Positions 41,756 through 52,957 are shown, numbered from the stretch's first letter. The stretch: DNA of 64,000 nt from Polynucleobacter asymbioticus QLW-P1DMWA-1 (GCF_000016345.1 NC_009379.1:1488001-1552000); one strand, 5' to 3'. The notes: generated by a model from the letters alone, not told the origin. Program-made: numbers and translations.

Positions 41756-44700
41756 TTAAGCAGCCTCCACCATAGAGACAGCTGAAGAGATGTCCACCGC
41801 AACAATGCGGGAAACACCCTGCTCTTGCATCGTGACACCAATTAACTGGTGGGCAATTTCCATAGTGATCTTGTTATGAGAAATGAACAAAAACTGCGTC
41901 TTGTCTGACATTTTGGCAACTAGCTGCGCATAGCGCAAGGTATTTGCATCATCCAATGGAGCATCCACCTCATCAAGCAAGCAGAACGGCGCTGGGTTCA
42001 AAAGGAAGAGCGAGAACACTAGTGCAATAGCAGTCAAGGCTTTTTCGCCACCTGAGAGCAAGTAAATACTGCTGTTTTTCTTGCCTGGAGGTTGAGCCAT
42101 CACTTGAACGCCAGAATCTAGGATTTCTTCACCTGTCATGACCAACTCAGCGTGGCCACCGCCAAATAGTTCTGGGAATAATTTTCCGAAATGGGTATTT
42201 ACTTGATCGAAGGTACCCTGCAATAAATCGCGTGTCTCTGCATCAATCTTGGCAATCGCATCAGTCAAGGTTTGCATCGCTTCATTCAAGTCGGCAGATT
42301 GCGCATCTAAGAACTGCTTACGCTCACGGGAACTAGACAACTCATCCAAAGCAGCCATATTGACTGGGCCTAAAGACTGAATTTCAGTATTTAGACGGGT
42401 TACTTCGCTTTGTAAGGCGCCTACTTTAAGATCAGAGCTGAAATTTGCTTCAAGAGCGATGAGGTCGGCTTCAGCGTCGGACAACAAGGTAGCAAACTGT
42501 TCAAAATTCAAACGGGCAGCCTGCTCACGTAATTGCAAATCAACTACTTTGTCACGCATCGGCTGTAAGCTTCGCTCTACCTGCAAACGCGCCTCATCAG
42601 CCTCACGTAATTGATGCAATAAAGCGTCTTGTTCTGTGCGGGCATTTGCCAAAGCAGCTTCGCGTGCGCTGCGAGCCAACAACAAGCCTTGCAATTTATC
42701 TTGCGCTTCTTCATCACTTAAAGCCTGCAACTCTTGTGTTGCTTGATCATGCTTGTCCTGAATCTCCATGATCTGATTGCGTGCGGTGCTTTGGTCGCGC
42801 TGTAAATCCGCAATACGTTGCTGCAATGAACGTGAAGCAAATGCAGCTTCTTGGGCAGCCATCTCAGCAATGCGTAAGGACTCGCGCAAACGATCGCGCT
42901 CTTGCGTTGCCATCTCTAATTTCTCTTGAGCGAAAGACAACGCCTCTTGGAGGCCTTGTTTAGATTCTTCAGACTCAAGCAATTCAGCAGCAGACTGCTC
43001 TTGGTTAAGCGCTAGTTGTTCCATTTGCTGGCGCAATTCACTTAGCTCACCCTGTATTTGTGCGGCGCGTTGACTGTATTGCTCTTCAGCTTGAGTCAAC
43101 TGCATTCTCTCTACTTCAAAACCATGCGCCTCTTGAACTGCATGCTCGGCATTGATACGCGCTTGCTCAGCAGCCTGATGTGCAGCTTGATAATTAGCGA
43201 CACATTGATCAAGATCGCCCTTCAATTCGCTTTGCATTAATTGTTGCGCACGCAATTGCTTCTCGAGACTTTCCATCTCTTGAGCCCGCGCCAACATACC
43301 AGCCTGCTCTGAATCGGCCGCGTATAACTGCACGCTAACGCGACTGACTAAATGGCCCTGTTGAGTAACAAATGCACCGCCTGCTGGCAACTTCTCGCGA
43401 CGATGCAAGGCATCCTCAAGACTGCTTGCGATATAAATATTATCTAACCACTCTTGCAATACAGATGTTAATCGTGCGCCACCGGCGCTTTGCACTCGAC
43501 TTAATAGAGGAGTGAAGTCCGCAGGTGCTGAAGTGTGTGCAGGTGTAATGTCTTCTGCAAGCAAAATAGCTAAGCGGCTTGGTGGAGCATCGTTGGCCAA
43601 AGCCAAAGTTTCTTGGACGCTTTTAGCTGTTACTGCAGCTAAACGCTCACGTAAAACGGATTCCAGCGCGGCTTCCCAGCCGCTTTCAACCTTCAGCTCT
43701 TGCCATAGGCGCTTACTTTCTTTGAGCCCTTTGCTTTCTAGCCACGGGCCAATCTTTCCTTGGGCTTGGACACTAGCCTGCAAAGCAGTTAACGCGGTAA
43801 GTTTTGCTTCGGTCTGAGCCAAATCTTGATTTGCACTTTGAATTTTTTGCTGCGCGGCATTGCGGGCTTCATCAGCAGCTGGAACGCGCTGTTGTGTCTC
43901 GCCAGCACGCTGCTTAGCCTCTTCTACTTTGCGTTGCGCCATAGCATGACGGTCAATCGCCATTTGTAAAGCATCCGCATCTGGGCGACGCATACCATCC
44001 AACTCACCAGTGAGACGTGCTTCGCGCCCTTTTAATTCATCGGCTTGTGCTGACATTGCACGAATACGTTCACCCAAACTGGCTAAACGTTGTTCGATAG
44101 AGGCTAAACTTTCACGCGCATGATTGAGTTCGCGCGCAGAAGCTTGATACGCTTCTTCACGACCTGGCATCTGTTCTTGCTGGCTACCTAAATCAGCTAA
44201 TAAAGTTTGTTCCTTTTCGGAAGCTAAACTCAATTCATGTTCAGCAGTCCGCTGCGCTTGTGCTGCATCAGTTTCTTGAACTGTCCAGCGCTGTAATTGC
44301 GCTTGTAAGTCTTGCGTTTGTTGTTGCAAACGTTGACGCGCTTCTTGCACATAATGGATTTGTGATTCAACTTGACTCACATCGGCATTGGTCTGATAGA
44401 GCTCACCTTGCGCTTCAGAAACCTTATCCTGCAATGCGTACTGTTGGGTACGCATGGTTTCGAGCTCGGCTTCGGCGTGACGTAGCTTTGCGGTCTGTTC
44501 TTCCAAATTCACTTGAGTATCGCGGATGCCATTAGCATGACGCTCTTGCTCTTTGCCAGCTTCAGTCTGTCGAACAAACCAAAGCAGTTGTTGCTGCGAT
44601 TTCATTTGCGTAGAAAGCTCTGCGTGACGCTCGGCTACTGTCGCTTGTTTTTCTAAGCGAGTTAATTGCTGATCAAGCTCTCGTAAGATATCTTCAACAC

Positions 44701-45277
44701 GAGTTAAATTTTCAGCAGTATCTTCTAGGCGTGAAGCAGTTTCTTTGCGGCGCTCTTTATATTTAGAAACACCTGCTGCCTCTTCCAAGAAAACACGCAA
44801 CTCTTCTGGCTTAGATTCCAGAATGCGATTAATTGTTCCCTGGCCAATAATGGCGTAACCTCGTGGACCCATACCGGTACCCAAGAAAATATCTTGGATA
44901 TCTTTACGGCGTACTACTTGGTTATTTACGTAATAGCTAGAATTTCCATCACGCGTCAAAACACGTTTAATACCTAATTCTGTAAAAGCTCCCCATTGAC
45001 CTTGAGCGCGCCCCTCAGTGTTATCAAAAATGAGTTCGACACTGGCACGGCCAGAAGGCTTACGCAATCCAGAACCATTAAAAATAACGTCCTGCATTGA
45101 CTCACCGCGTAATTCACTAGCGCGGGATTCACCCAAAACCCAACGTACTGCGTCAATAATGTTCGACTTTCCGCAACCGTTTGGACCTACAACACCAATT
45201 AATTGGCCAGGCATTTCAAAATGGGTTGGGTCTACGAAAGACTTAAAGCCGGAAAGTTTGATGGATTTCAGTTGCAC
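41756..45277 (-). CDS. smc: chromosome segregation protein SMC
   Basis: SMC is the ATPase that extrudes and organises chromosomal DNA. The 1173-residue protein has the Walker A GPNGCGKSN at about 31-39, a Q-loop region, two long coiled coils and a hinge domain around residues 510-640 (ALESVLRERLAAVTAKSV). It ends with the ABC signature LLSGGEKALTAIAL and Walker B FCLLDEVDAPLDDAN. The start codon is GTG at 45277. zipA and ligA follow. scpA and scpB are not in the window. Confidence 0.97.
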   Translation of the reverse strand: MQLKSIKLSGFKSFVDPTHFEMPGQLIGVVGPNGCGKSNIIDAVRWVLGESRASELRGESMQDVIFNGSGLRKPSGRASVELIFDNTEGRAQGQWGAFTELGIKRVLTRDGNSSYYVNNQVVRRKDIQDIFLGTGMGPRGYAIIGQGTINRILESKPEELRVFLEEAAGVSKYKERRKETASRLEDTAENLTRVEDILRELDQQLTRLEKQATVAERHAELSTQMKSQQQLLWFVRQTEAGKEQERHANGIRDTQVNLEEQTAKLRHAEAELETMRTQQYALQDKVSEAQGELYQTNADVSQVESQIHYVQEARQRLQQQTQDLQAQLQRWTVQETDAAQAQRTAEHELSLASEKEQTLLADLGSQQEQMPGREEAYQASARELNHARESLASIEQRLASLGERIRAMSAQADELKGREARLTGELDGMRRPDADALQMAIDRHAMAQRKVEEAKQRAGETQQRVPAADEARNAAQQKIQSANQDLAQTEAKLTALTALQASVQAQGKIGPWLESKGLKESKRLWQELKVESGWEAALESVLRERLAAVTAKSVQETLALANDAPPSRLAILLAEDITPAHTSAPADFTPLLSRVQSAGGARLTSVLQEWLDNIYIASSLEDALHRREKLPAGGAFVTQQGHLVSRVSVQLYAADSEQAGMLARAQEMESLEKQLRAQQLMQSELKGDLDQCVANYQAAHQAAEQARINAEHAVQEAHGFEVERMQLTQAEEQYSQRAAQIQGELSELRQQMEQLALNQEQSAAELLESEESKQGLQEALSFAQEKLEMATQERDRLRESLRIAEMAAQEAAFASRSLQQRIADLQRDQSTARNQIMEIQDKHDQATQELQALSDEEAQDKLQGLLLARSAREAALANARTEQDALLHQLREADEARLQVERSLQPMRDKVVDLQLREQAARLNFEQFATLLSDAEADLIALEANFSSDLKVGALQSEVTRLNTEIQSLGPVNMAALDELSSSRERKQFLDAQSADLNEAMQTLTDAIAKIDAETRDLLQGTFDQVNTHFGKLFPELFGGGHAELVMTGEEILDSGVQVMAQPPGKKNSSIYLLSGGEKALTAIALVFSLFLLNPAPFCLLDEVDAPLDDANTLRYAQLVAKMSDKTQFLFISHNKITMEIAHQLIGVTMQEQGVSRIVAVDISSAVSMVEAA

Positions 45278-45322
45278 GGCGTACTTTGCAGGGAAAAAAG
45301 GGGTTCAAAAAAGGGGTAAAAA

Positions 45323-45352
45323 TATAAAGCTAAAGTGGGAAGATGATAGCAA
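45323..45352 (-). promoter_or_regulatory. smc: candidate sigma-70 promoter for smc
   Basis: The minus strand reads TTGCTA (45347-45352), 18 bases, then TTTATA (45323-45328), about 45 bases upstream of the GTG. The match is moderate. Confidence 0.4.
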
Positions 45353-45364
45353 GCTTGAGCTTAC

Positions 45365-45394
45365 TTGGACGCGTTTTTGCCCCATCGATATAAT
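45365..45394 (+). promoter_or_regulatory. dapD: candidate sigma-70 promoter for dapD
   Basis: TTGGAC (45365-45370) and TATAAT (45389-45394) are separated by 18 bases. Transcription would start near 45401, giving a leader of about 50 bases. It is back-to-back with the smc promoter candidate. Confidence 0.6.
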
Positions 45395-45451
45395 GATAAA
45401 TCTACCTCCAGGGACAAAATCCCTTAACAATCTGATAGTTAACTGAAAAGC

Positions 45452-46279
45452 ATGAGCCAATCACCACAAAGCATCATTGAACAAGCCTGGGAAAACCGCG
45501 CAAACCTCTCGCCAGAAAGCGCTCCCGCGGACATCCGTAGCGCCGTAAATGCAGTTCTGGAGGGCCTCAATGCAGGCACTATTCGCGTTGCTGAGCGCCG
45601 CGATGTCGGAAAGTGGGAGGTAAATCAATGGGTTAAGAAAGCCGTTTTGCTTTCTTTCCGCCTAGAAGACAACAAACCTATGGGCGCTGGTGGCTATACC
45701 CAGTTTTATGACAAGGTTCCTAGTAAGTTTGAAAACTACACAGCAGCTGACTTTGCTGCTGGCGGCTTTCGGGTAGTACCCCCCGCCGTAGCTCGTCGAG
45801 GCTCATTTATCGGCAAAAACGCTGTTTTGATGCCTTCCTACGTCAATATTGGTGCCTATGTAGGCGAAGGCACCATGGTGGACACTTGGGCAACGGTTGG
45901 TTCTTGCGCTCAAATCGGTAAAAACGTTCACCTTTCTGGTGGCGTTGGTATTGGCGGAGTTTTGGAGCCAATCCAGGCTGGACCAGTCATTATTGAAGAT
46001 AACTGCTTTATTGGCGCACGCTCTGAAGTAGTTGAAGGCGTTGTCATTGAAGAAAATGCCGTTCTCTCTATGGGCGTTTATATTGGTCAAAGCACCAAAA
46101 TTTACGATCGCGAAACTGGCGAAGTTCATTACGGACGTGTTCCAGCTGGCTCAGTGGTTGTTCCTGGATCCCTGCCTTCAGCATGCGGAAAGTACAGTCT
46201 CTATGCTGCAATCATCGTCAAGAAAGTCGATGCGCAAACCAGAGCTAAAACAGCCATCAATGAACTCCTACGCGATTAA
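45452..46279 (+). CDS. dapD: 2,3,4,5-tetrahydropyridine-2,6-dicarboxylate N-succinyltransferase
   Basis: DapD succinylates tetrahydrodipicolinate in the lysine and diaminopimelate pathway. The 275-residue protein has a helical N-terminus and a left-handed beta helix. The diagnostic parts are [40 protein letters not shown] and [20 protein letters not shown]. dapE, two steps further in the pathway, follows after 10 bases. Confidence 0.97.
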   Translation: MSQSPQSIIEQAWENRANLSPESAPADIRSAVNAVLEGLNAGTIRVAERRDVGKWEVNQWVKKAVLLSFRLEDNKPMGAGGYTQFYDKVPSKFENYTAADFAAGGFRVVPPAVARRGSFIGKNAVLMPSYVNIGAYVGEGTMVDTWATVGSCAQIGKNVHLSGGVGIGGVLEPIQAGPVIIEDNCFIGARSEVVEGVVIEENAVLSMGVYIGQSTKIYDRETGEVHYGRVPAGSVVVPGSLPSACGKYSLYAAIIVKKVDAQTRAKTAINELLRD

Positions 46280-46289
46280 ATAAAAATCT

Positions 46290-47441
46290 ATGAGCGCCAC
46301 TCTCGAGCTAACTGAAGCTCTCATTGCTTGCCATTCTGTAACGCCAGCCGATGGTGGCTGCCAAGATTTAATTGCCAAAAGACTACAAGCGATTGGCTTT
46401 CATACAGAGAGCGTTGTGAGTGGACCAGAAAATTTTCAAGTCACCAACTTATGGGCAATCAAAAAAGGCAAAGCCGGCGATCAAGGCAAAGTCTTGATGT
46501 TTGCCGGTCATACTGACGTGGTGCCTACTGGCCCTTTAGAAAAGTGGACCAGCGATCCCTTTACGCCAACTATTCGCGATGGCATGCTTTATGGTCGCGG
46601 CGCGGCTGATATGAAAACTTCTTTAGCGGCGTTTGTGGTGGCTACTGAAGAATTTGTAACTATGCATCCAGATCATCAAGGTGCAATTGCTTTCTTGATT
46701 ACTAGTGATGAAGAAGGTCCTGCGAACGATGGCACAGTCATCATGTGTGAGCGCTTACAAAAGCACCAGCAACGCTTGGACTACTGCGTAATCGGCGAGC
46801 CGACATCAGTTGATCAACTGGGCGACATGATAAAAAATGGTCGTCGCGGATCACTCTCGGGCAAGTTAAAAATTAAGGGTATTCAAGCGCATATCGCTTA
46901 CCCGCACTTAGGCAAGAACCCCATTCATCTCTCCGCACCGGCAATTACTGCCTTAGTAGAAACTGAGTGGGACAAAGGCAATGAATATTTTCAGCCTACC
47001 AGTTTTCAGATGTCAAATATTCACGCTGGTACAGGTGCGAATAACGTGATTCCTGGTGAATTGACGATTGATTTCAACTTCCGCTTCTCTACTGAAAGTA
47101 AGCCAGAGCAATTACGCGAACGTCTTGAATCTATTCTCAAGAATGCCGGTCTCGATTTTGAAATTAACTGGGTATTAGGTGGCAGCCCATTCATCACAGG
47201 TGATGGTGATTTGGCTGGCGCATTGCGCAAGGCTATTAAGACCGAAACCCAGATCGATACCGAGCTTTCTACTACTGGCGGCACCAGCGATGGTCGCTTT
47301 ATCGCCAAGATTTGCAAAGAAGTTGTGGAATTTGGCCCCCTCAATGTAACCAGTCACAAAATTGATGAGTGCGTCATTGTGGATGACGTAGTTCCACTTA
47401 AAAATATCTATCGCAAGACACTTGAGCAATTGATTGCTTAA
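46290..47441 (+). CDS. dapE: succinyl-diaminopimelate desuccinylase
   Basis: DapE removes succinate to give LL-diaminopimelate. The 383-residue M20 family zinc peptidase has the metal ligands in [42 protein letters not shown] (catalytic Glu) and CVIGEPTS. The dimerisation lid follows, and [15 protein letters not shown] supplies the last ligand. It is in one operon with dapD. Confidence 0.97.
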
Positions 47442-47478
47442 TTTGCGCGTCCTCTTTTTTTCCTAAAGCCCCTCCATC

Positions 47479-48375
47479 ATGGACCCTGAGCCTCAACAAG
47501 CTTTTACAGTAGACCAGTGCATTAACCAGATTGCACAAAAACTAGCGGCGGCAAATTTGCATTACGGGCATGGCGCAATCGATGCGCAAAGCGAAGCGCT
47601 GTGGATTGTTAGCAAACAACTCGATCTGAGCCCCACAGAAGCATTGAATCACTTAGAAGATCAAATATCTGCCGATCAGCAGCTAAAAGCATCCGCTGTT
47701 GCTGACACCAGAATTTCTACCCGCAAGCCGCTTGCCTACATCTTGGGCGAAGCTTGGCTCATGGGTGTGCCATTTTTCTGCAGCGAGCAAAGTATTGTTC
47801 CACGCTCTTGGATAGCTGAACTCATTATTGATGGCTCATTAGAACCTTGGTTACCAGCGGATGGCAATGCACTGGATCTTTGCACCGGCAATGGCTCTCT
47901 CGCAATTTTATTGGCTCTGTCTTGCCCCGATATTCATGTAAGCGCTTGCGACATTAGCATGCCCGCCCTCTCCGTGGCAGCCCGCAATGTAGACCGTCAT
48001 GGCTTGAAATCGCAAATAGAACTTTTTGACGGCGACCTATGGGATGCCATACCAGAGCCGAATGAAGACAATGTATTTGATCTCATCATTTGCAACCCGC
48101 CGTATGTGAACGCCACATCCATGAATGCGCTTCCAGCGGAATATCACGCCGAGCCAGCACTTGCATTAGCTGGCGGTGAAGATGGAATGGATTTAATTCG
48201 ACGCATCATTACTCAAGCCCCCGACTATCTGTCAGAGCGCGGCGCTATTCTGATTGAGATTGGAAACGAGTATGAGAACTTCAAAAAAGCTTTTCCACAA
48301 ATACCTGCTATCTGGATGGAGGTATCTGCTGGGGAAGAGCAAGTGTTACTAATTCAAGCAGAAGATTTGCGTTAA
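47479..48375 (+). CDS. prmB: 50S ribosomal protein L3 N5-glutamine methyltransferase
   Basis: PrmB methylates a glutamine of ribosomal protein L3 with SAM. The 298-residue protein has a helical N-terminal domain, the PrmB-type segment YILGEAWLMGVPFFCSEQSI with IVPRSWIAELI, the SAM site LDLCTGNGSLAI near residue 136, and the glutamine-binding NPPYVN near residue 209. PRSWIAELI favours PrmB over PrmC, which has PRPETE. It probably belongs to the dapDE unit, 37 bases after dapE. Confidence 0.92.
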   Translation: MDPEPQQAFTVDQCINQIAQKLAAANLHYGHGAIDAQSEALWIVSKQLDLSPTEALNHLEDQISADQQLKASAVADTRISTRKPLAYILGEAWLMGVPFFCSEQSIVPRSWIAELIIDGSLEPWLPADGNALDLCTGNGSLAILLALSCPDIHVSACDISMPALSVAARNVDRHGLKSQIELFDGDLWDAIPEPNEDNVFDLIICNPPYVNATSMNALPAEYHAEPALALAGGEDGMDLIRRIITQAPDYLSERGAILIEIGNEYENFKKAFPQIPAIWMEVSAGEEQVLLIQAEDLR

Positions 48376-48387
48376 TGAGTAAAGCTG

Positions 48388-49752
48388 TTAATTAAGTTCG
48401 GCAGCTGCTGCGATAGCCTGATCAATTCGCTCTACCGGAATCACTTTCAATCCAGGTATTTTGGTCTTGGGCATGTTTGCTTTTGGAATAATGGCAACGG
48501 TAAAACCCAACTTAGCAGCCTCTTTTAAGCGCTCTTGCCCGCGCGGGCAAGGACGGATCTCTCCAGCCAAACCTACCTCACCAAAAACAATCAACTCTTT
48601 AGGTAAAGCACGATTACGAATAGATGACTGAATAGCAAGCAGCACCGCTAAGTCAGCGGCGGGCTCAGAAATTTTGACTCCACCTACCGCATTTAAGAAA
48701 ACATCTTGATCAAAACAGGCGATGCCAGCATGGCGATGTAAAACTGCTAACAACATTGCCAAACGCGCTTGCTCTAGACCAACCGCTAAACGCCGCGGGT
48801 TTGGAACGTGTGCTGTATCTACTAAAGCCTGAATTTCGACTAAAAGCGGTCTACTACCCTCTTGCGTAACCAACACACAAGCGCCCGGCACCATCTGTTC
48901 GTGCTGTGACAGGAATATAGCCGAAGGATTGGTGACTCCGCGCAAACCTTTTTCGGTCATCGCGAAAACGCCCAACTCATTTACTGCGCCAAAACGATTC
49001 TTGATAGAGCGAACTAGGCGGAAAGAAGAGTGAGTATCGCCCTCAAAATAAAGGACGGTATCAACAATGTGCTCTAAGACACGAGGGCCCGCCAAATGTC
49101 CATCTTTAGTGACATGTCCAACCATCAATACACAAATTCCACTCGATTTAGCTGCTCGAGTTAATTGCGCTGCGCACTCTCTGACCTGAGCAACGGATCC
49201 CGGTGCAGAACTTAATACTTCTGAATACAAGGTTTGAATAGAGTCGACCACTAACACTTGTGGCTTGACGGTATCCATAATCGAAATGAGTTTTTCTAAC
49301 TGAATTTCCGCCAACACTTCTAATTGAGGTGCATCCAAGGCAATCCGTTTTGCACGAAGTGCAATTTGAGCCGCAGATTCTTCACCGCTGCTGTAGAGAA
49401 CATTCATACCAGCAGAACTCATCTCAGCTAAAGCCTGCAACAGTAAAGTAGATTTACCAATGCCGGGATCACCACCCAAAAGAACTACTCCACCGGGCAC
49501 CAATCCGCCACCTAAGACGCGGTCAAACTCTTCTACTCCAGTACTAAATCTCGGCAAATCTTCCGCAGTAATGGCCGACAATTTTTGCCTTGGCAGTGAT
49601 TGTGCCAAACACTGAAAACGCGCATTCGAAGTGGTCTCTGGCAAACCCTCTTCTAGAGTGTTCCAAGCTTGGCATGAGGGACACTGACCTTGCCATTTAG
49701 CAGAGGTGCCACCACAGGACTGGCAGATATAAATCGTTTTGACTTTAGCCAA
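48388..49752 (-). CDS. radA: DNA repair protein RadA
   Basis: RadA is a hexameric helicase that extends D-loops in recombination. The 454-residue protein has an N-terminal zinc finger (C10, C13, C24, C27), Walker A GDPGIGKST near residue 93, the RadA-specific KNRFGAVNELGVF and a C-terminal Lon-protease-like domain. It converges with prmB, with 12 bases between the stops. Confidence 0.97.
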   Translation of the reverse strand: MAKVKTIYICQSCGGTSAKWQGQCPSCQAWNTLEEGLPETTSNARFQCLAQSLPRQKLSAITAEDLPRFSTGVEEFDRVLGGGLVPGGVVLLGGDPGIGKSTLLLQALAEMSSAGMNVLYSSGEESAAQIALRAKRIALDAPQLEVLAEIQLEKLISIMDTVKPQVLVVDSIQTLYSEVLSSAPGSVAQVRECAAQLTRAAKSSGICVLMVGHVTKDGHLAGPRVLEHIVDTVLYFEGDTHSSFRLVRSIKNRFGAVNELGVFAMTEKGLRGVTNPSAIFLSQHEQMVPGACVLVTQEGSRPLLVEIQALVDTAHVPNPRRLAVGLEQARLAMLLAVLHRHAGIACFDQDVFLNAVGGVKISEPAADLAVLLAIQSSIRNRALPKELIVFGEVGLAGEIRPCPRGQERLKEAAKLGFTVAIIPKANMPKTKIPGLKVIPVERIDQAIAAAAELN

Positions 49753-49806
49753 GAGAAACCTAATGAATTAAATTGATGGATGGTTATAAGAGAATAACAA
49801 GCGGCT

Positions 49807-50316
49807 TTAGTCTAGCTGAGTACCCGCTTTATTTTCTTGAGCGCGTTTTGGCGCATCTTTACGACGCTGCTCTAAATCAGCAGCTCTAGCTGCAGCCGCT
49901 TTTTGCTTTTCATCGAATTCGCGTTGATTATCAGCACGTTCAGCGGCTTTTTCAGGAGAGGCGCGTTCTGCAGCTCGTTTTTTGTCGTCCTGATCTTTAA
50001 CGCTTTTACGGACATTTCTTTGCACTTCATGCAAAGCGCGCTCTTGATCATCAATTGGATCAATCTCTTTACGATAATCCGCTCTTGCGCTACGCAAGCA
50101 ATAATCTACCCAGTAATTTTGATAGCACTCTGCAGAAGCTTTACCCCAACGGTATTTAGCCCAATCGCGCTGTAACTCCAATTCTTGCTCTATCTTATCA
50201 AGCTGATCCAATTGAGCCTCTTCGGCAGGGGTAGCCAAGGCTACCCCACTCAAGGAAGTGGCTATCAGAAAAACTCCAAGAAATATCTTGAAGCGAAGAG
50301 AAAGACTCTTCCTCAA
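49807..50316 (-). CDS. small secreted protein of unknown function, charged helical tail
   Basis: I do not recognise this 169-residue protein. It has a signal peptide ([18 protein letters not shown], cleavage likely after ALA). A central region has two cysteines ([19 protein letters not shown]) that could form a disulfide. A long charged, helix-forming C-terminal half is rich in Lys, Arg, Glu and Ala ([20 protein letters not shown]). It is probably periplasmic. Its ATG overlaps the kup stop by 4 bases, so it is likely translated with kup. Confidence 0.8.
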   Translation of the reverse strand: MRKSLSLRFKIFLGVFLIATSLSGVALATPAEEAQLDQLDKIEQELELQRDWAKYRWGKASAECYQNYWVDYCLRSARADYRKEIDPIDDQERALHEVQRNVRKSVKDQDDKKRAAERASPEKAAERADNQREFDEKQKAAAARAADLEQRRKDAPKRAQENKAGTQLD

Positions 50317-52256
50317 ATTTCCACCTTAGCGCCCAACTCAACCAAGCGGTTTGCTGGGATTTTGAAGAAGTCAGACTGACGGCCTGCGTTTTGATACATC
50401 CAGCAGAACAGACGCTCACGCCACATAGCCATTCCTGGAATCTCAGTAGAGACAATCGTATCGCGAGATAGGAAGAATGAGGTGTTCATCATGTCAAATT
50501 TCAAATCAGCTGATTTTTCAATCAATTCAATAATCTGCCCCATATCTGGCGTCTCATTAAATCCATACACTGCGCGCACTACATAGATGCCATTTCCCAT
50601 ATCACGTAGAGTAATTCGCTCCTCGTCTTTTACATAAGGAACATCCCAGATACTCACTTTTAGGAAAAATACCCTTTCATGCAGTACATGGTTGTGTTTT
50701 AAGTTATGCAAGAAAGAAACTGGCACGTAATCCACATGAGCCGTCAGAAATAATGCAGTTCCTTCGACACGATGTGGGGGGTGCTGCATCAATGCATCGA
50801 TAAAGCCCTTGAGCTCAATACCATTATTCACTGCATTTTGACGCAGCAACTTACGCCCTTGATACCAAGTCATCAAAAATAAAAAACAGATTGCTCCAAG
50901 CAAAAGTGGAAACCAACCACCCTCCATAATCTTTAGGAGGTTAGCTGTTAAAAAAGCTAAATCAACGGTCAAGAAAGCGCCGATGACCAATGTCACTAAT
51001 ATCGTATTCCAGCGCCAGACCACCCTCATCACGATAGCCGCTAATAATGTAGTGACAATCATGGTCGTAGTCACGGCGATGCCATAGGCAGCGGCTAAGT
51101 TTTCTGACTTCTTAAATGCCAACACCACAACAATCACTAGGAATAACAAAGTCCAATTCACAAAGGGCATATAAATTTGCCCAATCTCTCGATCAGATGT
51201 GTGGCGTACTTTCATGCGTGGTACAAAGCCAAGCAAAATTGCTTGGCTGGTCATTGAAAAAGCACCGGAGATCACCGCTTGGGATGCAATCACTGTTGCA
51301 GCTGTAGCTAGTATTACCAATGGAAATACAAATACCTCGGGAACCATTAAGAAAAATGGATTACTAATAGTCTCTGGGTTAGCTAAAAACATTGCACCCT
51401 GGCCAAAGTAATTGAGTAATAGACAAGGCATCACAATGAAAAACCAGCCCATACGAATCGGCCTGATGCCAAAGTGACCCATATCAGCATATAAAGCCTC
51501 TGCCCCAGTCAGCACCAGAAACACAGCTCCGAGAACAATAAATCCTTGCAACGAATGCTCAATCAGAAAACGAATAGCAAACATTGGATTAACAGCGGCG
51601 AATATGGCAGGGTTCTGAATGACTTGATGTAGGCCCATCAATCCAATCGTAATAAACCACACCATCATGATGGGGCCAAAGAGCTTGCCAACTACCTCAG
51701 TACCGGTCTTCTGAATGAAAAATAGAATCACCAAGATCAGTACGGTGATTGGCAACACAAATCGGGTGAGATCGCTAGAGATCACCTCCAACCCCTCAAC
51801 AGCCGAAAGGACCGAGATTGCCGGAGTAATAATGGCATCACCATAAAACATACAGGCACCAAAAACACCGGCCATGATGATCAACAAGGAACGCTTCGAA
51901 CCATTTGGAGCTGTTCTTAAGGCAAGCGCCATCAACGCCAAAATTCCACCTTCACCATGGTTATTGGCGCGCATTACGAACAGTACATATTTGAGCGACA
52001 CCACAATCGCAAATGCCCAGAACACCATGGAGATTACCCCATAGACTGCATCAGCCGAAAATGGAATGCCATGATCTGGGCTAAAGCATTCTTTAAGAGC
52101 GTAGAGAGGGCTGGTACCAATGTCGCCGAACACAATGCCGATAGCTGCGAACATGAGTGCAATTGAGGCTCCCTTTTTGTGGGGGTGTGTTTGCCTCGAG
52201 ATCTCAACAGGTCTTAATATGGATGACTCTGAAAACTCTGGATTGCTCACTGACAT
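50313..52256 (-). CDS. kup: low-affinity potassium transporter Kup
   Basis: Kup imports potassium with protons. The 647-residue protein has about 12 membrane segments and the KUP signatures [16 protein letters not shown] near the start, [16 protein letters not shown], and [21 protein letters not shown] cytoplasmic C-terminal domain follows and ends [21 protein letters not shown]. An unknown secreted protein gene overlaps its end. Confidence 0.96.
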   Translation of the reverse strand: MSVSNPEFSESSILRPVEISRQTHPHKKGASIALMFAAIGIVFGDIGTSPLYALKECFSPDHGIPFSADAVYGVISMVFWAFAIVVSLKYVLFVMRANNHGEGGILALMALALRTAPNGSKRSLLIIMAGVFGACMFYGDAIITPAISVLSAVEGLEVISSDLTRFVLPITVLILVILFFIQKTGTEVVGKLFGPIMMVWFITIGLMGLHQVIQNPAIFAAVNPMFAIRFLIEHSLQGFIVLGAVFLVLTGAEALYADMGHFGIRPIRMGWFFIVMPCLLLNYFGQGAMFLANPETISNPFFLMVPEVFVFPLVILATAATVIASQAVISGAFSMTSQAILLGFVPRMKVRHTSDREIGQIYMPFVNWTLLFLVIVVVLAFKKSENLAAAYGIAVTTTMIVTTLLAAIVMRVVWRWNTILVTLVIGAFLTVDLAFLTANLLKIMEGGWFPLLLGAICFLFLMTWYQGRKLLRQNAVNNGIELKGFIDALMQHPPHRVEGTALFLTAHVDYVPVSFLHNLKHNHVLHERVFFLKVSIWDVPYVKDEERITLRDMGNGIYVVRAVYGFNETPDMGQIIELIEKSADLKFDMMNTSFFLSRDTIVSTEIPGMAMWRERLFCWMYQNAGRQSDFFKIPANRLVELGAKVEI

Positions 52257-52368
52257 AACTATTCCTAGCGTGATGTTGCGTGGCGATATGTTACTCCTTA
52301 AAAGCGCTCATTAAATTTGGAATTTTTAGTGAAAAACCCCTTATTTATGCGTCTTTTGCAGGAATACC

Positions 52369-52398
52369 TCGACAGAGAGCCTCAAAAAATGGTAGAAT
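52369..52398 (+). promoter_or_regulatory. candidate promoter of the tRNA-fMet gene
   Basis: TCGACA (52369-52374) and TAGAAT (52393-52398) are 18 bases apart. The tRNA begins 13 bases after the -10 box. Confidence 0.65.
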
Positions 52399-52410
52399 TT
52401 CAGCTTCAGA

Positions 52411-52487
<77 letters not shown>

Positions 52488-52500
52488 AGAATTACGTACT

Positions 52501-52526
52501 AAGCCCTTAATTATTAAGGGCTTTTT
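52501..52526 (+). terminator. intrinsic terminator after tRNA-fMet
   Basis: AAGCCCTTAA and TTAAGGGCTT form a perfect 10-base stem around TTA, and a T run follows. Confidence 0.9.
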
Positions 52527-52542
52527 GCTTTTCTGGGCAATA

Positions 52543-52566
52543 AAAAAGCCCGTAAAGACGGGCTTT
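52543..52566. terminator. bidirectional terminator, serving the glycine-zipper lipoprotein gene
   Basis: AAAAGCCCGT and ACGGGCTTTT pair perfectly around AAAG. On the minus strand it lies 19 bases after the lipoprotein stop. On the plus strand it backs up the tRNA terminator. Confidence 0.88.
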
Positions 52567-52585
52567 TCAAACTTATTAGGGTTAA

Positions 52586-52957
52586 TTAGTTCAAAACCTT
52601 GTAGCCCCGGCCGCTTAAACACCGCTTCACAACCGCTTCCTGACCCTGATTTCCGGAATAAGCACCACCTGCGGCACCAATGACTGCGCCAGCACCTGCA
52701 GCCTGTGCAATCCCCGACTTATTGCCACCCGTTACCAAACCAAGGAGTCCACCCACCACAGCGCCAGCACCGGCTCCTTTTGCGGCAGTACCACCCATAC
52801 CAGATTGCTGTTGCGCATAAGCCTGACATTCCTGCAAATCTGTTTCATAAGCAGACTCATTTACACCCTTCATGTCTACTAATGGACGAACATTTGCTCC
52901 GGCACAACCAACAGATACAACGACAACAAAGGAACATAGTGAGAGTAACTTCTTCAT
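52586..52957 (-). CDS. glycine-zipper lipoprotein of unknown function
   Basis: The 123-residue precursor has a lipoprotein signal (VVVVSVGCAGAN, lipidation at the Cys). It then has two glycine-rich amphipathic stretches (GAGAGAVVGGLLGLVTGG and AAGAGAVIGAAGGAYSG) of the glycine-zipper type, known from outer-membrane-associated proteins of the 17 kDa antigen/OmpA-like class. It ends AVVKRCLSGRGYKVLN. A Shine-Dalgarno AGGGG lies 8 bases ahead of the ATG. The function is unknown. Confidence 0.88.
   Translation of the reverse strand: MKKLLSLCSFVVVVSVGCAGANVRPLVDMKGVNESAYETDLQECQAYAQQQSGMGGTAAKGAGAGAVVGGLLGLVTGGNKSGIAQAAGAGAVIGAAGGAYSGNQGQEAVVKRCLSGRGYKVLN

Noticed and set aside
45018..45446. 142-codon open frame over the start of smc
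   Set aside because: Most of it is antisense to the conserved SMC N-terminus, and the rest covers the smc/dapD promoters.
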